From contig NZ_JRKI01000017.1 of assembly GCF_000935125.1 (NCBI RefSeq), positions 124,001 through 188,000 of the forward strand: a stretch of 64,000 bases of DNA, written 5' to 3'. The notes below the pieces were generated by a model. That model ran no database searches, was not told the origin of the DNA, and saw only the letters and a list, made by a program, of their open reading frames with translations. The translations under genes were made by a program, and so were the position numbers. The DNA comes from Streptomyces natalensis ATCC 27448 (GTDB lineage Bacteria; Actinomycetota; Actinomycetes; Streptomycetales; Streptomycetaceae). Below are positions 25,076 to 33,582 of the stretch, one piece after another (position 1 is the stretch's first letter; each line of letters starts with the position of its first letter).

Positions 25076-26377
25076 ATGGCTCTGTCGCGACGCGTTCTGG
25101 TGGGCGGACTGGCGGCCACCGGCGCGGTCACCGGGGCCGCGGCCCCCGCCCGTGCGGCCATGGGGGACCCCCCTGCTCAGGCGAAGCCGAGAGCCCGGGG
25201 GGCGGGCCCCGGCGCCCGCCCCGTCCGCACCGGCTTCGACCGCCTCCGCGCCGACGGCTACCGCCTCCTGGACGGCCAGAAGGTCGGCATCGTCACCAAT
25301 CCGACCGGGGTCACCCCGGACGTCCGCCACATCGTGGACGTGCTGCACGCCGACGACCGCGTCCGCCTGACCGCCGTCTTCGGCCCCGAACACGGCTTCC
25401 GGGGCACCGCGCAGGCCGGCGGATCACAGGGCCGCTACGACGACCCGGCCACCGGGCTGCCGGTCTACGACACCTACGACAAGAGCGGCCGGGAGCTCGC
25501 CGGCATCTTCGCCGAGTCCGGTGTGGACACCCTCGTCTTCGACATCCAGGACGTCGGCGCCCGCTTCTACACCTACATCTGGACCCTCTACGACTGCATG
25601 GTCGCGGCGGTCCTCGCCGGTAAGCGCTTCGTGGTGCTCGACCGCCCCAATCCGGTCACCGGGCGGGCCGCGACGGGCCCCGTACTGGACAAGAAGTACG
25701 CCTCCTTCGTGGGCCGCGAGCCGATCTCCCAGGCGCACGGGATGACGGCGCTGGAGCTGGCGCTGCTGTTCAACGGCGAGTTCGTACCGCAGGCCGCCGG
25801 GCGGCCGGTGGAGCTGGCGACGGTGGCGATGACCGGATGGCGGCGCGCGGACTTCTTCGATGCCACCGGGCTGCCGTGGGTGCCGCCGAGCCCCAATATG
25901 CCCACCCCCGACACCGCCCTGGTCTACTCCGGCACCTGCCTCTTCGAGGGCACCAACCTCTCCGAGGGCCGCGGCACCACCCGCCCCTTCGAGCTGCTGG
26001 GCGCCGACGGCATCGACGCCCGCTGGGCCGCGGCCGCCGGCGAACTGGGCCTGCCCGGCGTCCACTTCAGGGAGGCGTATTTCGCCCCCACGTTCTCCAA
26101 GTTCCAGGGCAGGACCGTCGGCGGCGTCCAGCTGCACGTCCACGACCGCGCCGCCTTCGACCCCGTACGCACCGGCATCGGCCTGCTGGTGACGGCCAAA
26201 CGGATCTGGTCCGGCTTCGCCTGGCTGCCCGGCCACGGCATCGACCATCTGACCGGCTCGGCGACGGTCCGCACGATGATCGATGCGGGCGCGGGGACCG
26301 ACGAGGTGGTGGACCACTGGCAGGAGGAGCTGCGACGGTTCCGCAGGCTGCGGCGGCGATATCTGCGGTACGCCTAG
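25076..26377 (+). CDS. namZ: Secreted exo-beta-N-acetylmuramidase (DUF1343, NamZ/GH171)
   Basis: A 433-residue protein with a Tat-like signal (SRRVLVGGLAATGAVTGAA) and the DUF1343 fold. Marks are VGIVTNPTGVT, FGPEHGFRG, DIQDVGARFYTYIW, LDRPNPVTG and GTNLSEGRGTTRPFE. Bacillus YbbC of this family was shown to remove terminal MurNAc from peptidoglycan fragments. Here it probably recycles the organism's own or foreign cell wall outside the cell. The ATG at 25076 follows GGAGG. A palindromic repeat lies just after the signal peptide in the linker. Confidence 0.88.
   Translation: MALSRRVLVGGLAATGAVTGAAAPARAAMGDPPAQAKPRARGAGPGARPVRTGFDRLRADGYRLLDGQKVGIVTNPTGVTPDVRHIVDVLHADDRVRLTAVFGPEHGFRGTAQAGGSQGRYDDPATGLPVYDTYDKSGRELAGIFAESGVDTLVFDIQDVGARFYTYIWTLYDCMVAAVLAGKRFVVLDRPNPVTGRAATGPVLDKKYASFVGREPISQAHGMTALELALLFNGEFVPQAAGRPVELATVAMTGWRRADFFDATGLPWVPPSPNMPTPDTALVYSGTCLFEGTNLSEGRGTTRPFELLGADGIDARWAAAAGELGLPGVHFREAYFAPTFSKFQGRTVGGVQLHVHDRAAFDPVRTGIGLLVTAKRIWSGFAWLPGHGIDHLTGSATVRTMIDAGAGTDEVVDHWQEELRRFRRLRRRYLRYA
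25159..25201 (+). repeat. Dispersed 40-bp palindromic repeat, copy 2 (inside the namZ-like gene)
   Basis: A G-rich arm (TGGGGGACCCCCC) and the inner part GAAGCCGAGAG followed by a CGGGGGG arm. It is a more decayed relative of the copies at 31256 and 32734, in frame at the signal peptide/mature junction. Confidence 0.6.
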
Positions 26378-26550
26378 GGCGGGCACCTGCCGGAGACCGG
26401 GCATGCGAACCGGGTTGATTCGGGGGCTCGTTCGGCGTGTAGGCGAGACATCGGCGGCCTGTCGGTGGCGCACAGGAGACTGGCGGCAGGCCGATGCCCG
26501 GCCGTACGGCTTCCCGCCGGGCCGCTCACCCGACTTCTCGGAGGTTCACC

Positions 26551-27399
26551 ATGACCACACCTCGGGCCGCCACCCTGGACGTGCCCGGCGCGCGCCTCTA
26601 CTACGAGGTGCGCGGCCGCGGGCCGGTGCTCGTCCTGATACACGGCGGCGCCGGGGACGCCGGGGTCTTCCACGAGATCGCGGGTCCGCTCGCCGAGCAC
26701 TTCACCGTGGTGGCGCCGGACCGCCGTGGCCACTCCCGCAGCCCGCTCGTCCCGCCCGGCGGCACGCCCCGGGTCGCCGAGCACAGCGATGACATCCACC
26801 GGCTGATCGGCGAGCTGACCGACGAACCCGCGCTGGTCTACGGCAGCAGCTCCGGCGCCGTCGTCGCGCTGGACCTGCTCGCCCGGCACCCGGAGCGGGT
26901 GCGCAGGGTCCTCGCCCATGAACCGCCGGCGCTCGGGCTGCTGCCGGACGCGGCTGCCTACCGGCGGCTGTTCGACGAGGTCCGGGCCACCCACCGGCGG
27001 CAGGGGGCCGCGGTGGCGATGCGGCAGTTCCTGACGGGCGTCGGGCTGGTGGACGACACCTGGGAGATGCCACCACTGTCCCAACTACCGCCTGACATAC
27101 GGGAGTTGATGGAACGGATGGCGGCCAACGAACCGTTCTTCCTGGAGCACGAGCTGATCGAGGTCACCTCCTACGAGCCCGATACCGACGCGCTGCGCAA
27201 GGCGGCGGACCGGCTGCTGATCGGCGTCGGCCGCGACTCCGCCGGGCAGACGCCCGGCCGTATGGGCGCCGCGCTCGCCGGCCGGCTCGGCCTGGAGATC
27301 ACGGAGCTGCCCGGCGGGCACACGGGCTACGTGGAGGACGCCGGCGCCTTCGCCGCCCGGCTGGTGGAGCTGCTGGGCGACGGCGCGTTCACGGCCTGA
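26551..27399 (+). CDS. Alpha/beta hydrolase
   Basis: A 282-residue hydrolase of the epoxide-hydrolase/esterase type. It has the oxyanion HGG at about residue 33, the nucleophile elbow GSSSG with serine near residue 106, and the catalytic histidine in GGHTGY near the end. Substrate unknown. The ATG at 26551 follows GGAGG. Its 3' end overlaps the convergent LysR gene by 11 bp. Confidence 0.87.
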   Translation: MTTPRAATLDVPGARLYYEVRGRGPVLVLIHGGAGDAGVFHEIAGPLAEHFTVVAPDRRGHSRSPLVPPGGTPRVAEHSDDIHRLIGELTDEPALVYGSSSGAVVALDLLARHPERVRRVLAHEPPALGLLPDAAAYRRLFDEVRATHRRQGAAVAMRQFLTGVGLVDDTWEMPPLSQLPPDIRELMERMAANEPFFLEHELIEVTSYEPDTDALRKAADRLLIGVGRDSAGQTPGRMGAALAGRLGLEITELPGGHTGYVEDAGAFAARLVELLGDGAFTA

Positions 27400-28411
27400 G
27401 CCACCACCGCTCGCTCTCCCAGGACAGCGCCTCCCACAGGCGGTTGAGTGGATGGTCGGGCCCGTAGGCGTCCCGCTCGCCGCGCCGGGCGAAGACCCCG
27501 ACCAGCACCTCGGTGCGCGGCCCGACGTCGCCGACGATGTCCAGCATCCGCAGCCCCGCGGCCTCCGGGAGCCGGCCGTCCGTGGCCGCGTCCCCGATGC
27601 CGCGGGTGACCAGCATCGCGCCGCTGACCACCCCGGAGCGCAGCAGCTCGAAGCCGTAGTGGGCGGCCTCTATCTCGGCGGCGACGGTCAGCTTCTGGCG
27701 GTAGTCGGGGCCGTACCGGGAGGTCAGAAAGCGGCCGATCAGACCGCCTGCGGAGATCACCAGCGGCAGTCCGGGCAGGTCCCCGGCGCCGAAGGAGCGG
27801 CCGGGGAGGCGCTCGGGCGGCAGGTTCGTCAGCAGGGACAGTCCGCTGCGGCGCCACTCCATCACCTCGTACGGCGCCAGCTGCTCGCGCTCCTGACCCT
27901 CCGTCACCACCACGCTGCCGCAGACCACGTCCAGCTCCTTGGAGCGGAGCCGGTCGAAGAGATCGCCGGTGCGGACATGGGTGACCTTGAGGTCGACGCC
28001 GTCGCGTTCGTACTCCTCGCGCAGGCGCTCCACGGCGTCCAGGAGGAAGCCGAGGGTGTAGCGGGTGGTGCCGACGGACAGTGTGCGGCCCAGCCGGCGG
28101 CGGGCGTGGTGCACCCCGTCCGTCCAGTCGCCGAGCGTCCGCCGTGCCAGGTCGACCAGCGCCTCACCGGTCGCGGTGAACAGGGCGTCGCGTCCGCGCC
28201 CCTGTTTGAGCACCAGTTCCTCGCCGCACAGCGCGGCGAACGTACGGTTCATGGTGTCCAGCTGCTTTTGCACACTGGACTGCTCCCGGCCCAGCCGACG
28301 GGCGGCGCCGAGCGCGGTGCCCTCCTCCCGCACCGTGATCAAGGTGCGCAACTGGTCCATGGTGGTGTCGAGCAGCTCCGGCGGATACTGCAACGGATCC
28401 TCTGAGGCCAT
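27389..28411 (-). CDS. LysR-family regulator
   Basis: A 340-residue regulator. The helix-turn-helix is LITVREEGTALGAARRLGREQSSVQKQLD at about residues 26-54, followed by an effector domain of the periplasmic-binding type. The recognition helix has QSSVQKQL in place of the usual QPAVSRQI, so it is a divergent branch. The ATG at 28411 follows a GGGGG ribosome site. The target is not evident, and the alpha/beta hydrolase it overlaps is convergent. Confidence 0.85.
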   Translation of the reverse strand: MASEDPLQYPPELLDTTMDQLRTLITVREEGTALGAARRLGREQSSVQKQLDTMNRTFAALCGEELVLKQGRGRDALFTATGEALVDLARRTLGDWTDGVHHARRRLGRTLSVGTTRYTLGFLLDAVERLREEYERDGVDLKVTHVRTGDLFDRLRSKELDVVCGSVVVTEGQEREQLAPYEVMEWRRSGLSLLTNLPPERLPGRSFGAGDLPGLPLVISAGGLIGRFLTSRYGPDYRQKLTVAAEIEAAHYGFELLRSGVVSGAMLVTRGIGDAATDGRLPEAAGLRMLDIVGDVGPRTEVLVGVFARRGERDAYGPDHPLNRLWEALSWESERWWLRP

Positions 28412-28490
28412 GCGCCCCCACTCGCCTTCCCGCTCCCCGGAGTTCAACGGCTCAGCAGCATAACCTCCGAGGGAAAACCGGTCCGGAGGC

Positions 28491-28532
28491 CATGCGGCAG
28501 GCCCCGGGCGCGCGCCCGGGGCCTGCCGCATG
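28491..28532 (-). terminator. Perfect 42-bp palindrome, terminator of the penicillin acylase gene
   Basis: The two 21-bp halves are exact complements (centre GCGC, outermost CATGCGG). It lies 12 bp after the penicillin acylase stop. The length and lack of a loop make it a very stable hairpin or cruciform. Confidence 0.8.
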
Positions 28533-28543
28533 CCGAGGCCGTC

Positions 28544-31402
28544 TCACCGGTGGGCGGGGAATTCCACCACCTGCTGGTATGTCGGCCGGTTCTGCCAGCT
28601 GATGGTGGCGTGCGTCAGACCGCCGACCGCGCGGTGGATGATCGCATCCGCGCACCACTGGTCGCCCGCCTTGCAGTTGCCGTCGCCCGGGTAGACCTGC
28701 TCGGCCGTCCGGGCGGCGGCCTGCCGCAGGGTGTCGATCAGGGTGTCGCGGCAGGCCGAGAGCTTGCCGTTGCCGCAGTACTGCTGGGCGAGCGGTCCCT
28801 TGACCTGGTCGCCGAGCACCGAGCGCAGGTCCTTGTCCGCGTAGCTCCACCAGCCGTACTGGAAGGCCGAACCGGCGTGCGCCCCGGTGGGGCCGTGGCC
28901 GGCCGACGGGGACTCGTCGATGGCCAGGTTGGACGTCAGGGCCTGGTAGAGGTCGCCGCCGAGGCCCGGTTTGAAGGTGGCCTCGATCATCCGCGGCCAC
29001 CAGGCGTCCATCAGCCGTACGGCGTCGGGGTGGGTGTAGGTGTGCGAGCCGGGGGTGGTCTCGCGGCGCTGGGCGCCGTCCTTGCGCCAGGACTCCAGCT
29101 GCTGCACGGCGGTCTGGAGCGCGGGGTCGCCGATGGGCTTGCTGCGCAGCACCCGCAGCATCTCGGGCAGGACGTCCTCGCCGCGCAGATCGGTCACGGC
29201 GGCCTCGGCCATCGCCCGGGTCAGCGAGGCGCGGGTGACGCCGCCCTCCTTGGTCAGCGCGCGCACCCGGTCGTCGAGCAGATTGGCGCGGTGCACGGTG
29301 CCGTTGCCGAAGCCGGCCGAGTCGTAGTCGGTGGCCTGCTTGTTGTTCCAGGAGATGTAGTAGTCCTGGTCGACGGACTGCGGGTGCTGGGCAGGCGGGG
29401 TGTAGTCGGTGGTGTTGGTGGCGGGGTCGTAGCCCTTCCAGGCGTAGGCCGGATCGGCGGCGATGGGCAGTGCCGGATCGACGTCCGGGTTGCGGACCGG
29501 GTTGAGGCCGCTGTTGTAGTACGCGATGTCGCGGGAGTCGGCGTAGAACCAGTTGAAGGCGTAACCGATGTGCTGGGCGGCCTTCTTGAACGTCGCGGCG
29601 CCGCGGACGTACGAGGGGTCGTTGAGCATCTGGAAGCCGATGATGGAGTCGGCCTCGTGCCGGTAGGTGGTGCGCAGCGCCGTATAGGCGACGGGCCTGC
29701 CCTTGATGGTGGCGCGGTGGGTGACGGTGCCCCATGTGGTCCGGTAGACCTGCATCCGGTACGAGCCGGCGGCGGTCGGGTCGGCAATGGTGGGCTTCCA
29801 GGAGTTGGTCCGCTCCAGCTTCTCCATGGGGAGGCAGGCGCCGTGGTACCGGTAGGAGGTGGAGTCCTTGGTGGGCTTCGAGCCGTCCGGGTTGCACAGG
29901 TCGACGGCGTAGGTGTCGGTGATGTCCTGGCCGGCCGAGGTGGCGCTCCAGGCGTAGTCCTGCCCGCGGCCCAGCTGGACGTACATCCCCACGCCCGCGA
30001 AGGAGGCGCCGCGGGCGCTGATGCCCGGCCCCTGGATCTCCTGGAGCATCAGCAGCTGGGGCGCGAAGTAGCCGGTCTGCGGACCGAAGACGGCGACCGG
30101 ATGGCCGCTTGCGGTGTGCTTGCCGGAGACCAGCAGGGCGTTGGACATGCCGCGGTGCTGGGTGGGGTTGAAGCTCCCCTTGGGCAGCACCCCGTCCTTG
30201 AAGAGGCCCTGAAGCTTCTGGTACTTCTTCGGGGCCGGGACCGGATCCTGGGGCGCCTTGCCGCCCTTGGCGGCCGCGGCTCCCGTGCGGTCGAAGACCA
30301 GCGGTTCGGGGGTGACCGAGCCGGGGTCGGGCAGGGCGGTGCCCTTGGCCCTGGCGGGTTTGACGGCGTACGGGAAGCGCTGGCCGTCGTGCAGGGTCTT
30401 GACGGCCTCGGGGTCGTTGCGCTCCCGGAAGGACTCCCAGACCTCGGTGCCCTTCTGCATGCCGTACTTGTGCTGGGCGGAGAGCAGCGCGAGGGCCGAA
30501 TTGACCTCGCCGCCGCCGCCGTTGCCGAACAGTCCGCCGACGACGGAGGCCAGGGCTATCAGGTCGGTGAGTTTGAACGGCGCGATCTCACCGGCGTTGG
30601 TGACCGCGTCGATGTGCCCGGTCAGGACGTACTCGCCGGGGAAGTAGCGCCCGTTCTTCGACTGCTCCCGGTAGGCGTTGATGCCGTCGATATACGCCTG
30701 GGCGTCGGCCATGGCCTGCCTGCCGCGCGCTCCGTTGTTCTCGCGGATCGCGTCGACCTGCTTTTGCAGGTCCTGCTCGGTGTACGGGGCCTGCGGGAAG
30801 AACTGCTGCTCCAGGCCCTGGTTGGCGGGTGCGCCGCCGGCGAAGGAGGTCAGTTCGCCGCGGCCGATGTGGCGGAAGAGGTCCATCAGCCACAGCCGGT
30901 CCTGGCCCGCGGCGTAGCCGGCGCCGTATTCGGTGCCGTAGCGGGTGGTGCCCTTGATGTGCGGGACGCCGGTCTTCTTGTCGCGGGTGATGGTGACGTC
31001 GTCGCGGGGTGTGGTGACGTCGCCGACCTGGTCCTGGGGGACGCCGAAGGAGGCGTCGTTGAAGAAGTCGGTGAGCGTGCCGTCCGTGAGGTTCTGGTAG
31101 CCGCCGGCCAGCGCACCGTAGGGGGCCAACTGGTCGGTGGAGTGCGGCGGGTGGGTGCCGAACAGCTTGTTGCCGAGGATCTGCACCAAGGTGGCATTGC
31201 CGGTGGCGCCGGGCGGCAGGATGTCGGCGCACTGCCCGTGGCAGTAGTCGCGGATGGGGGCACCTCCCGCTCGAGCGAAGTCGAGAGTGGGGGAGTTGCC
31301 GGCGGCGGCCGCCGCGAGAGGGGGCGGCGCCACGAGCATGGCGCCCAGGGCGAACAGGGCGGCCGCCGCGGCCGCCCTGAGCCTTCCGGTACGTCGTTGC
31401 AT
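28544..31402 (-). CDS. Secreted penicillin acylase family amidohydrolase
   Basis: A 952-residue precursor with a signal peptide (residues 1 to about 34), an alpha chain, a spacer, and a beta chain that should start at Ser420 in HRGMSNALLVSG, the self-cleavage point of Ntn hydrolases. WSATSAGQDITD fits the active-site region. Relatives cleave penicillins, acyl-homoserine lactones or echinocandin and aculeacin side chains. The extracellular location suggests attack on lipopeptides or quorum signals. The ATG at 31402 follows GAGGAGCAGGG. Confidence 0.92.
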   Translation of the reverse strand: MQRRTGRLRAAAAAALFALGAMLVAPPPLAAAAAGNSPTLDFARAGGAPIRDYCHGQCADILPPGATGNATLVQILGNKLFGTHPPHSTDQLAPYGALAGGYQNLTDGTLTDFFNDASFGVPQDQVGDVTTPRDDVTITRDKKTGVPHIKGTTRYGTEYGAGYAAGQDRLWLMDLFRHIGRGELTSFAGGAPANQGLEQQFFPQAPYTEQDLQKQVDAIRENNGARGRQAMADAQAYIDGINAYREQSKNGRYFPGEYVLTGHIDAVTNAGEIAPFKLTDLIALASVVGGLFGNGGGGEVNSALALLSAQHKYGMQKGTEVWESFRERNDPEAVKTLHDGQRFPYAVKPARAKGTALPDPGSVTPEPLVFDRTGAAAAKGGKAPQDPVPAPKKYQKLQGLFKDGVLPKGSFNPTQHRGMSNALLVSGKHTASGHPVAVFGPQTGYFAPQLLMLQEIQGPGISARGASFAGVGMYVQLGRGQDYAWSATSAGQDITDTYAVDLCNPDGSKPTKDSTSYRYHGACLPMEKLERTNSWKPTIADPTAAGSYRMQVYRTTWGTVTHRATIKGRPVAYTALRTTYRHEADSIIGFQMLNDPSYVRGAATFKKAAQHIGYAFNWFYADSRDIAYYNSGLNPVRNPDVDPALPIAADPAYAWKGYDPATNTTDYTPPAQHPQSVDQDYYISWNNKQATDYDSAGFGNGTVHRANLLDDRVRALTKEGGVTRASLTRAMAEAAVTDLRGEDVLPEMLRVLRSKPIGDPALQTAVQQLESWRKDGAQRRETTPGSHTYTHPDAVRLMDAWWPRMIEATFKPGLGGDLYQALTSNLAIDESPSAGHGPTGAHAGSAFQYGWWSYADKDLRSVLGDQVKGPLAQQYCGNGKLSACRDTLIDTLRQAAARTAEQVYPGDGNCKAGDQWCADAIIHRAVGGLTHATISWQNRPTYQQVVEFPAHR
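31256..31295 (+). repeat. Dispersed 40-bp palindromic repeat, copy 3 (inside the penicillin acylase gene)
   Basis: GGGGGCACCTCCC, then a GCTCGA/TCGAG stem around GCGAAG, then TGGGGGAG. The copy is in frame just after the predicted signal peptide. It is the best preserved of the four. Confidence 0.75.
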
Positions 31403-31728
31403 CCCTGCTCCTCGATGGGGGTCCCCGGCTCCTGAAGAGCCCGGGGAGGGTGCGCGGGACGTTACCGGCGGTTACGCGTGGCCGGAAGATGAACAACAGT
31501 CACCTTTTCGAATTCCCCACAGATGGCCGGGCGACAGGGTGGCGCGCGGCCGGGAGGGTTCGGGAAAGTCGGGAGGGGCAGGGAGAGACCGGAAGAGTCC
31601 GGAACAGAGGGGAGGAGAAGGGAGGAGAGCGGAGGAGGCCGACGAATCCGCACGGGAATTCGAGGGATCCAGGCGGAGATCGGCTACGTCCCTTCCCTGT
31701 CCAGTCGGGTCCTCCCCACGGAGGTGGG
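31403..31728 (+). other. Gene-free stretch with a polypurine tract
   Basis: 326 bp between the divergent penicillin acylase and zinc-ribbon genes. It must hold both promoters. Positions about 31540-31660 are almost pure purine on the plus strand (GGGAGG, GAGGAG and GGAAGAG runs). The rest shows no gene. Confidence 0.6.
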
Positions 31729-32346
31729 ATGAATATGGCCGGTTTCAGAGCGCTCGCCCAACAGGTCCGCAATCCACGGCTCGTGGCAACTCAGCGGCGT
31801 ACGGCACTGCGCAAATGCCTGGAGCGCTTCGCTCCGTACGGGCATCGCACCACCTGGCACCATCTGTGCACCCGGGCCGGATTCGCGGCCCACGACCGCA
31901 ATCCCGATCCCGAGCGGCTGATGGCCGCGCTGGCGGAGCTGGAGGAGGCCCGCACCGTCTGGCTGGCCTACGAGCGGCAGTTCGCGGCCCGGCGGCGCCG
32001 CGAGAAGCACGACGGCATCCGCCAGCCCAGCGCCCTCGACGACTGGCACCGGCGCACCTGGGGCGGCTGCGACATCGTGCCGTGCGCCTCGCCGCAGCGG
32101 CATCCGGCGGCCCGGCTCGCGGTGGTGCTGCGCCGCATGATCGCGGCGATGGAGGCGGGGCGGCCGCGCCGGGACTGCCCGGTGTGCGGCGGGACCCGCT
32201 TCGCCTGGCTGCCGGGGTCCGCCGACTGCCCGGCGCCCGGGCCCGCCTGCCGGGAGTGCGGAGTGGTGGCCCCGGCGTCCGTGCTCACCCCGGAGGCGCT
32301 CTCCGCGGCCCGGACCGGCGGCGCGGGGGCGTTCGCCGCGGCCTGA
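31729..32346 (+). CDS. Conserved hypothetical protein with a C-terminal zinc ribbon
   Basis: A 205-residue basic protein. The N-terminal half has arginine-rich helices. The C-terminal part carries CPVCGG and CRECG, with a further cysteine in between, a four-cysteine zinc ribbon. I do not recognise the family. The ATG at 31729 follows GGAGGTGGG, a strong ribosome site. It stands alone between long intergenic regions. A nucleic-acid-binding role is plausible but unproven. Confidence 0.7.
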   Translation: MNMAGFRALAQQVRNPRLVATQRRTALRKCLERFAPYGHRTTWHHLCTRAGFAAHDRNPDPERLMAALAELEEARTVWLAYERQFAARRRREKHDGIRQPSALDDWHRRTWGGCDIVPCASPQRHPAARLAVVLRRMIAAMEAGRPRRDCPVCGGTRFAWLPGSADCPAPGPACRECGVVAPASVLTPEALSAARTGGAGAFAAA

Positions 32347-32397
32347 GCCACGGCGTGAGCGGCGGCGTGAGCCACGGCGTGCGGCGTGAGCCACGAC
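32343..32397 (+). repeat. 12-bp tandem repeat across a stop codon
   Basis: Units of the form GTGAGCCACGGC repeat four times (32343, 32355, 32367 and 32386, the last after a 7-bp spacer). The first contains the stop codon of the zinc-ribbon gene. Each unit carries another TGA. Confidence 0.75.
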
Positions 32398-32466
32398 GTC
32401 CGGTCGGCTCCCGCGAGGTGGCCGGGGATCGCGGGCATTGTCAGACCCGCATGTCACCATCGGATC

Positions 32467-33276
32467 ATGCTTCAGGTATGTCTCAACGGCGTCCGCACCG
32501 CGGCCGATTCCGCCGCGGTGCCCCTCACACCGTCCGCGCTCGCCGATGCCGCCCGGCAGGCGGTCGCGGCCGGTGCCCAGGAGGTCCACGTCCACCCCAA
32601 AACCCCCTGCGGCGAGGATTCGCTCTCGCCGCGGGTGGTGGGCCCGGTCCTGGAGGCGATACGGGCGGTGGTGGACGTTCCGGTCGGCGTGACGACCGGC
32701 GCCTGGGCCGATCCGGACGCCGGGTGCCAGGGCCATGGGGGCACCTCCCGTGCCCGTTCAGGGCTACGGGGGAGGATCGCCTCCTGGACGGTGCCGCCCG
32801 ACTACGCCTCGGTCAACTGGCACGAGCCCGGCGCCGATACGGTCGCCGCGGCCCTGCTGGAGCGCGGTATCGGCATCGAGGCAGGGCTCTGGTCCGGCAC
32901 CGACGCCGCGGCCCGCTTCACCCGCTCGCCGTTCGCGCCACGGGTCCTGCGCATCCTGGCCGAAGTGATCGGCCCCGAGGGCGAATCCGCGCGGCACACC
33001 GCCCGGGAACTGCTCGCCGAGCTGACGGCGGCCGGGCACGACCGCCCGGTGCTGCTGCACGGCGTCGACGGCGGCGCCTGGCCGGTGCTGCGGCTCGCCG
33101 GAGAGCTGGGCCTGGACACCCGCATCGGCCTGGAGGACACCCTGCTGCTCCCCGACGGCGCCCCGGCGCCCGACAACGCCCGGCTGATACGGGCGGCGAG
33201 GGCGCTGTACGACGACGGCCGCGGCGCCGCGGCCGCCCGGGCCGCCCGGGGCGACGACCAGCTGCCGACGGGCTGA
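32467..33276 (+). CDS. BKACE family (3-keto-5-aminohexanoate cleavage-like) enzyme
   Basis: A 269-residue TIM-barrel protein of the beta-keto acid cleavage enzyme family. The zinc pair is in EVHVHPKT. Further motifs are PVGVTTGAW, VNWHEPGA and GLEDTLLLPDG. The family condenses a beta-keto acid with acetyl-CoA to give acetoacetate and a CoA ester. The acid used here is unknown. A palindromic repeat adds about 14 residues after strand 3. The ATG at 32467 has no strong ribosome site. Confidence 0.85.
   Translation: MLQVCLNGVRTAADSAAVPLTPSALADAARQAVAAGAQEVHVHPKTPCGEDSLSPRVVGPVLEAIRAVVDVPVGVTTGAWADPDAGCQGHGGTSRARSGLRGRIASWTVPPDYASVNWHEPGADTVAAALLERGIGIEAGLWSGTDAAARFTRSPFAPRVLRILAEVIGPEGESARHTARELLAELTAAGHDRPVLLHGVDGGAWPVLRLAGELGLDTRIGLEDTLLLPDGAPAPDNARLIRAARALYDDGRGAAAARAARGDDQLPTG
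32734..32774 (+). repeat. Dispersed 40-bp palindromic repeat, copy 4 (inside the BKACE gene)
   Basis: CATGGGGGCACCTCCCG, a variable loop, then ACGGGGGAG. It is in frame within the barrel, between GAWADPDAG and ASWTVPPD. Confidence 0.7.
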
Positions 33277-33582
33277 CGCGGGCGCTGTGCGGGGGGGGCG
33301 GGCGCTGTGCAGGGGGGCGGGCCGAACGGACGCTCCCCGGCCACCCCACCGCAGCAAACCGGCCAATGACCACCGCCGCACGGCCCTCCGCGCCCCGCCC
33401 GCCGCGGCGTTCCCCCGCTGCTCGGGCGGCTGCGGGCGGGCGTGACGCTCGTCCACGGGCTTTACGAACTCACCCGGGGGCTGGCACAACTGTGCACGGG
33501 CAGACCGGCCGGTAACACCGTCGGCCCGCACGGTCCGTGTGGCACCCGGGCGGCACGGACGCCGGACGAGAGAGTGGACGCC
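33277..33582 (+). other. Gene-free stretch before the amidase with a G-rich repeat
   Basis: 306 bp. It begins with two copies of a 20-bp unit (GCGGGCGCTGTGC plus a G-run; 33278 and 33298) just after the BKACE stop, including eight consecutive Gs at 33291-33298. The remainder should hold the amidase promoter. No gene is visible. Confidence 0.6.

Noticed and set aside
28550..31435. 961-codon open frame antisense to the penicillin acylase
   Set aside because: Mirror-frame artefact. The acylase has a signal peptide, catalytic serine and family motifs.
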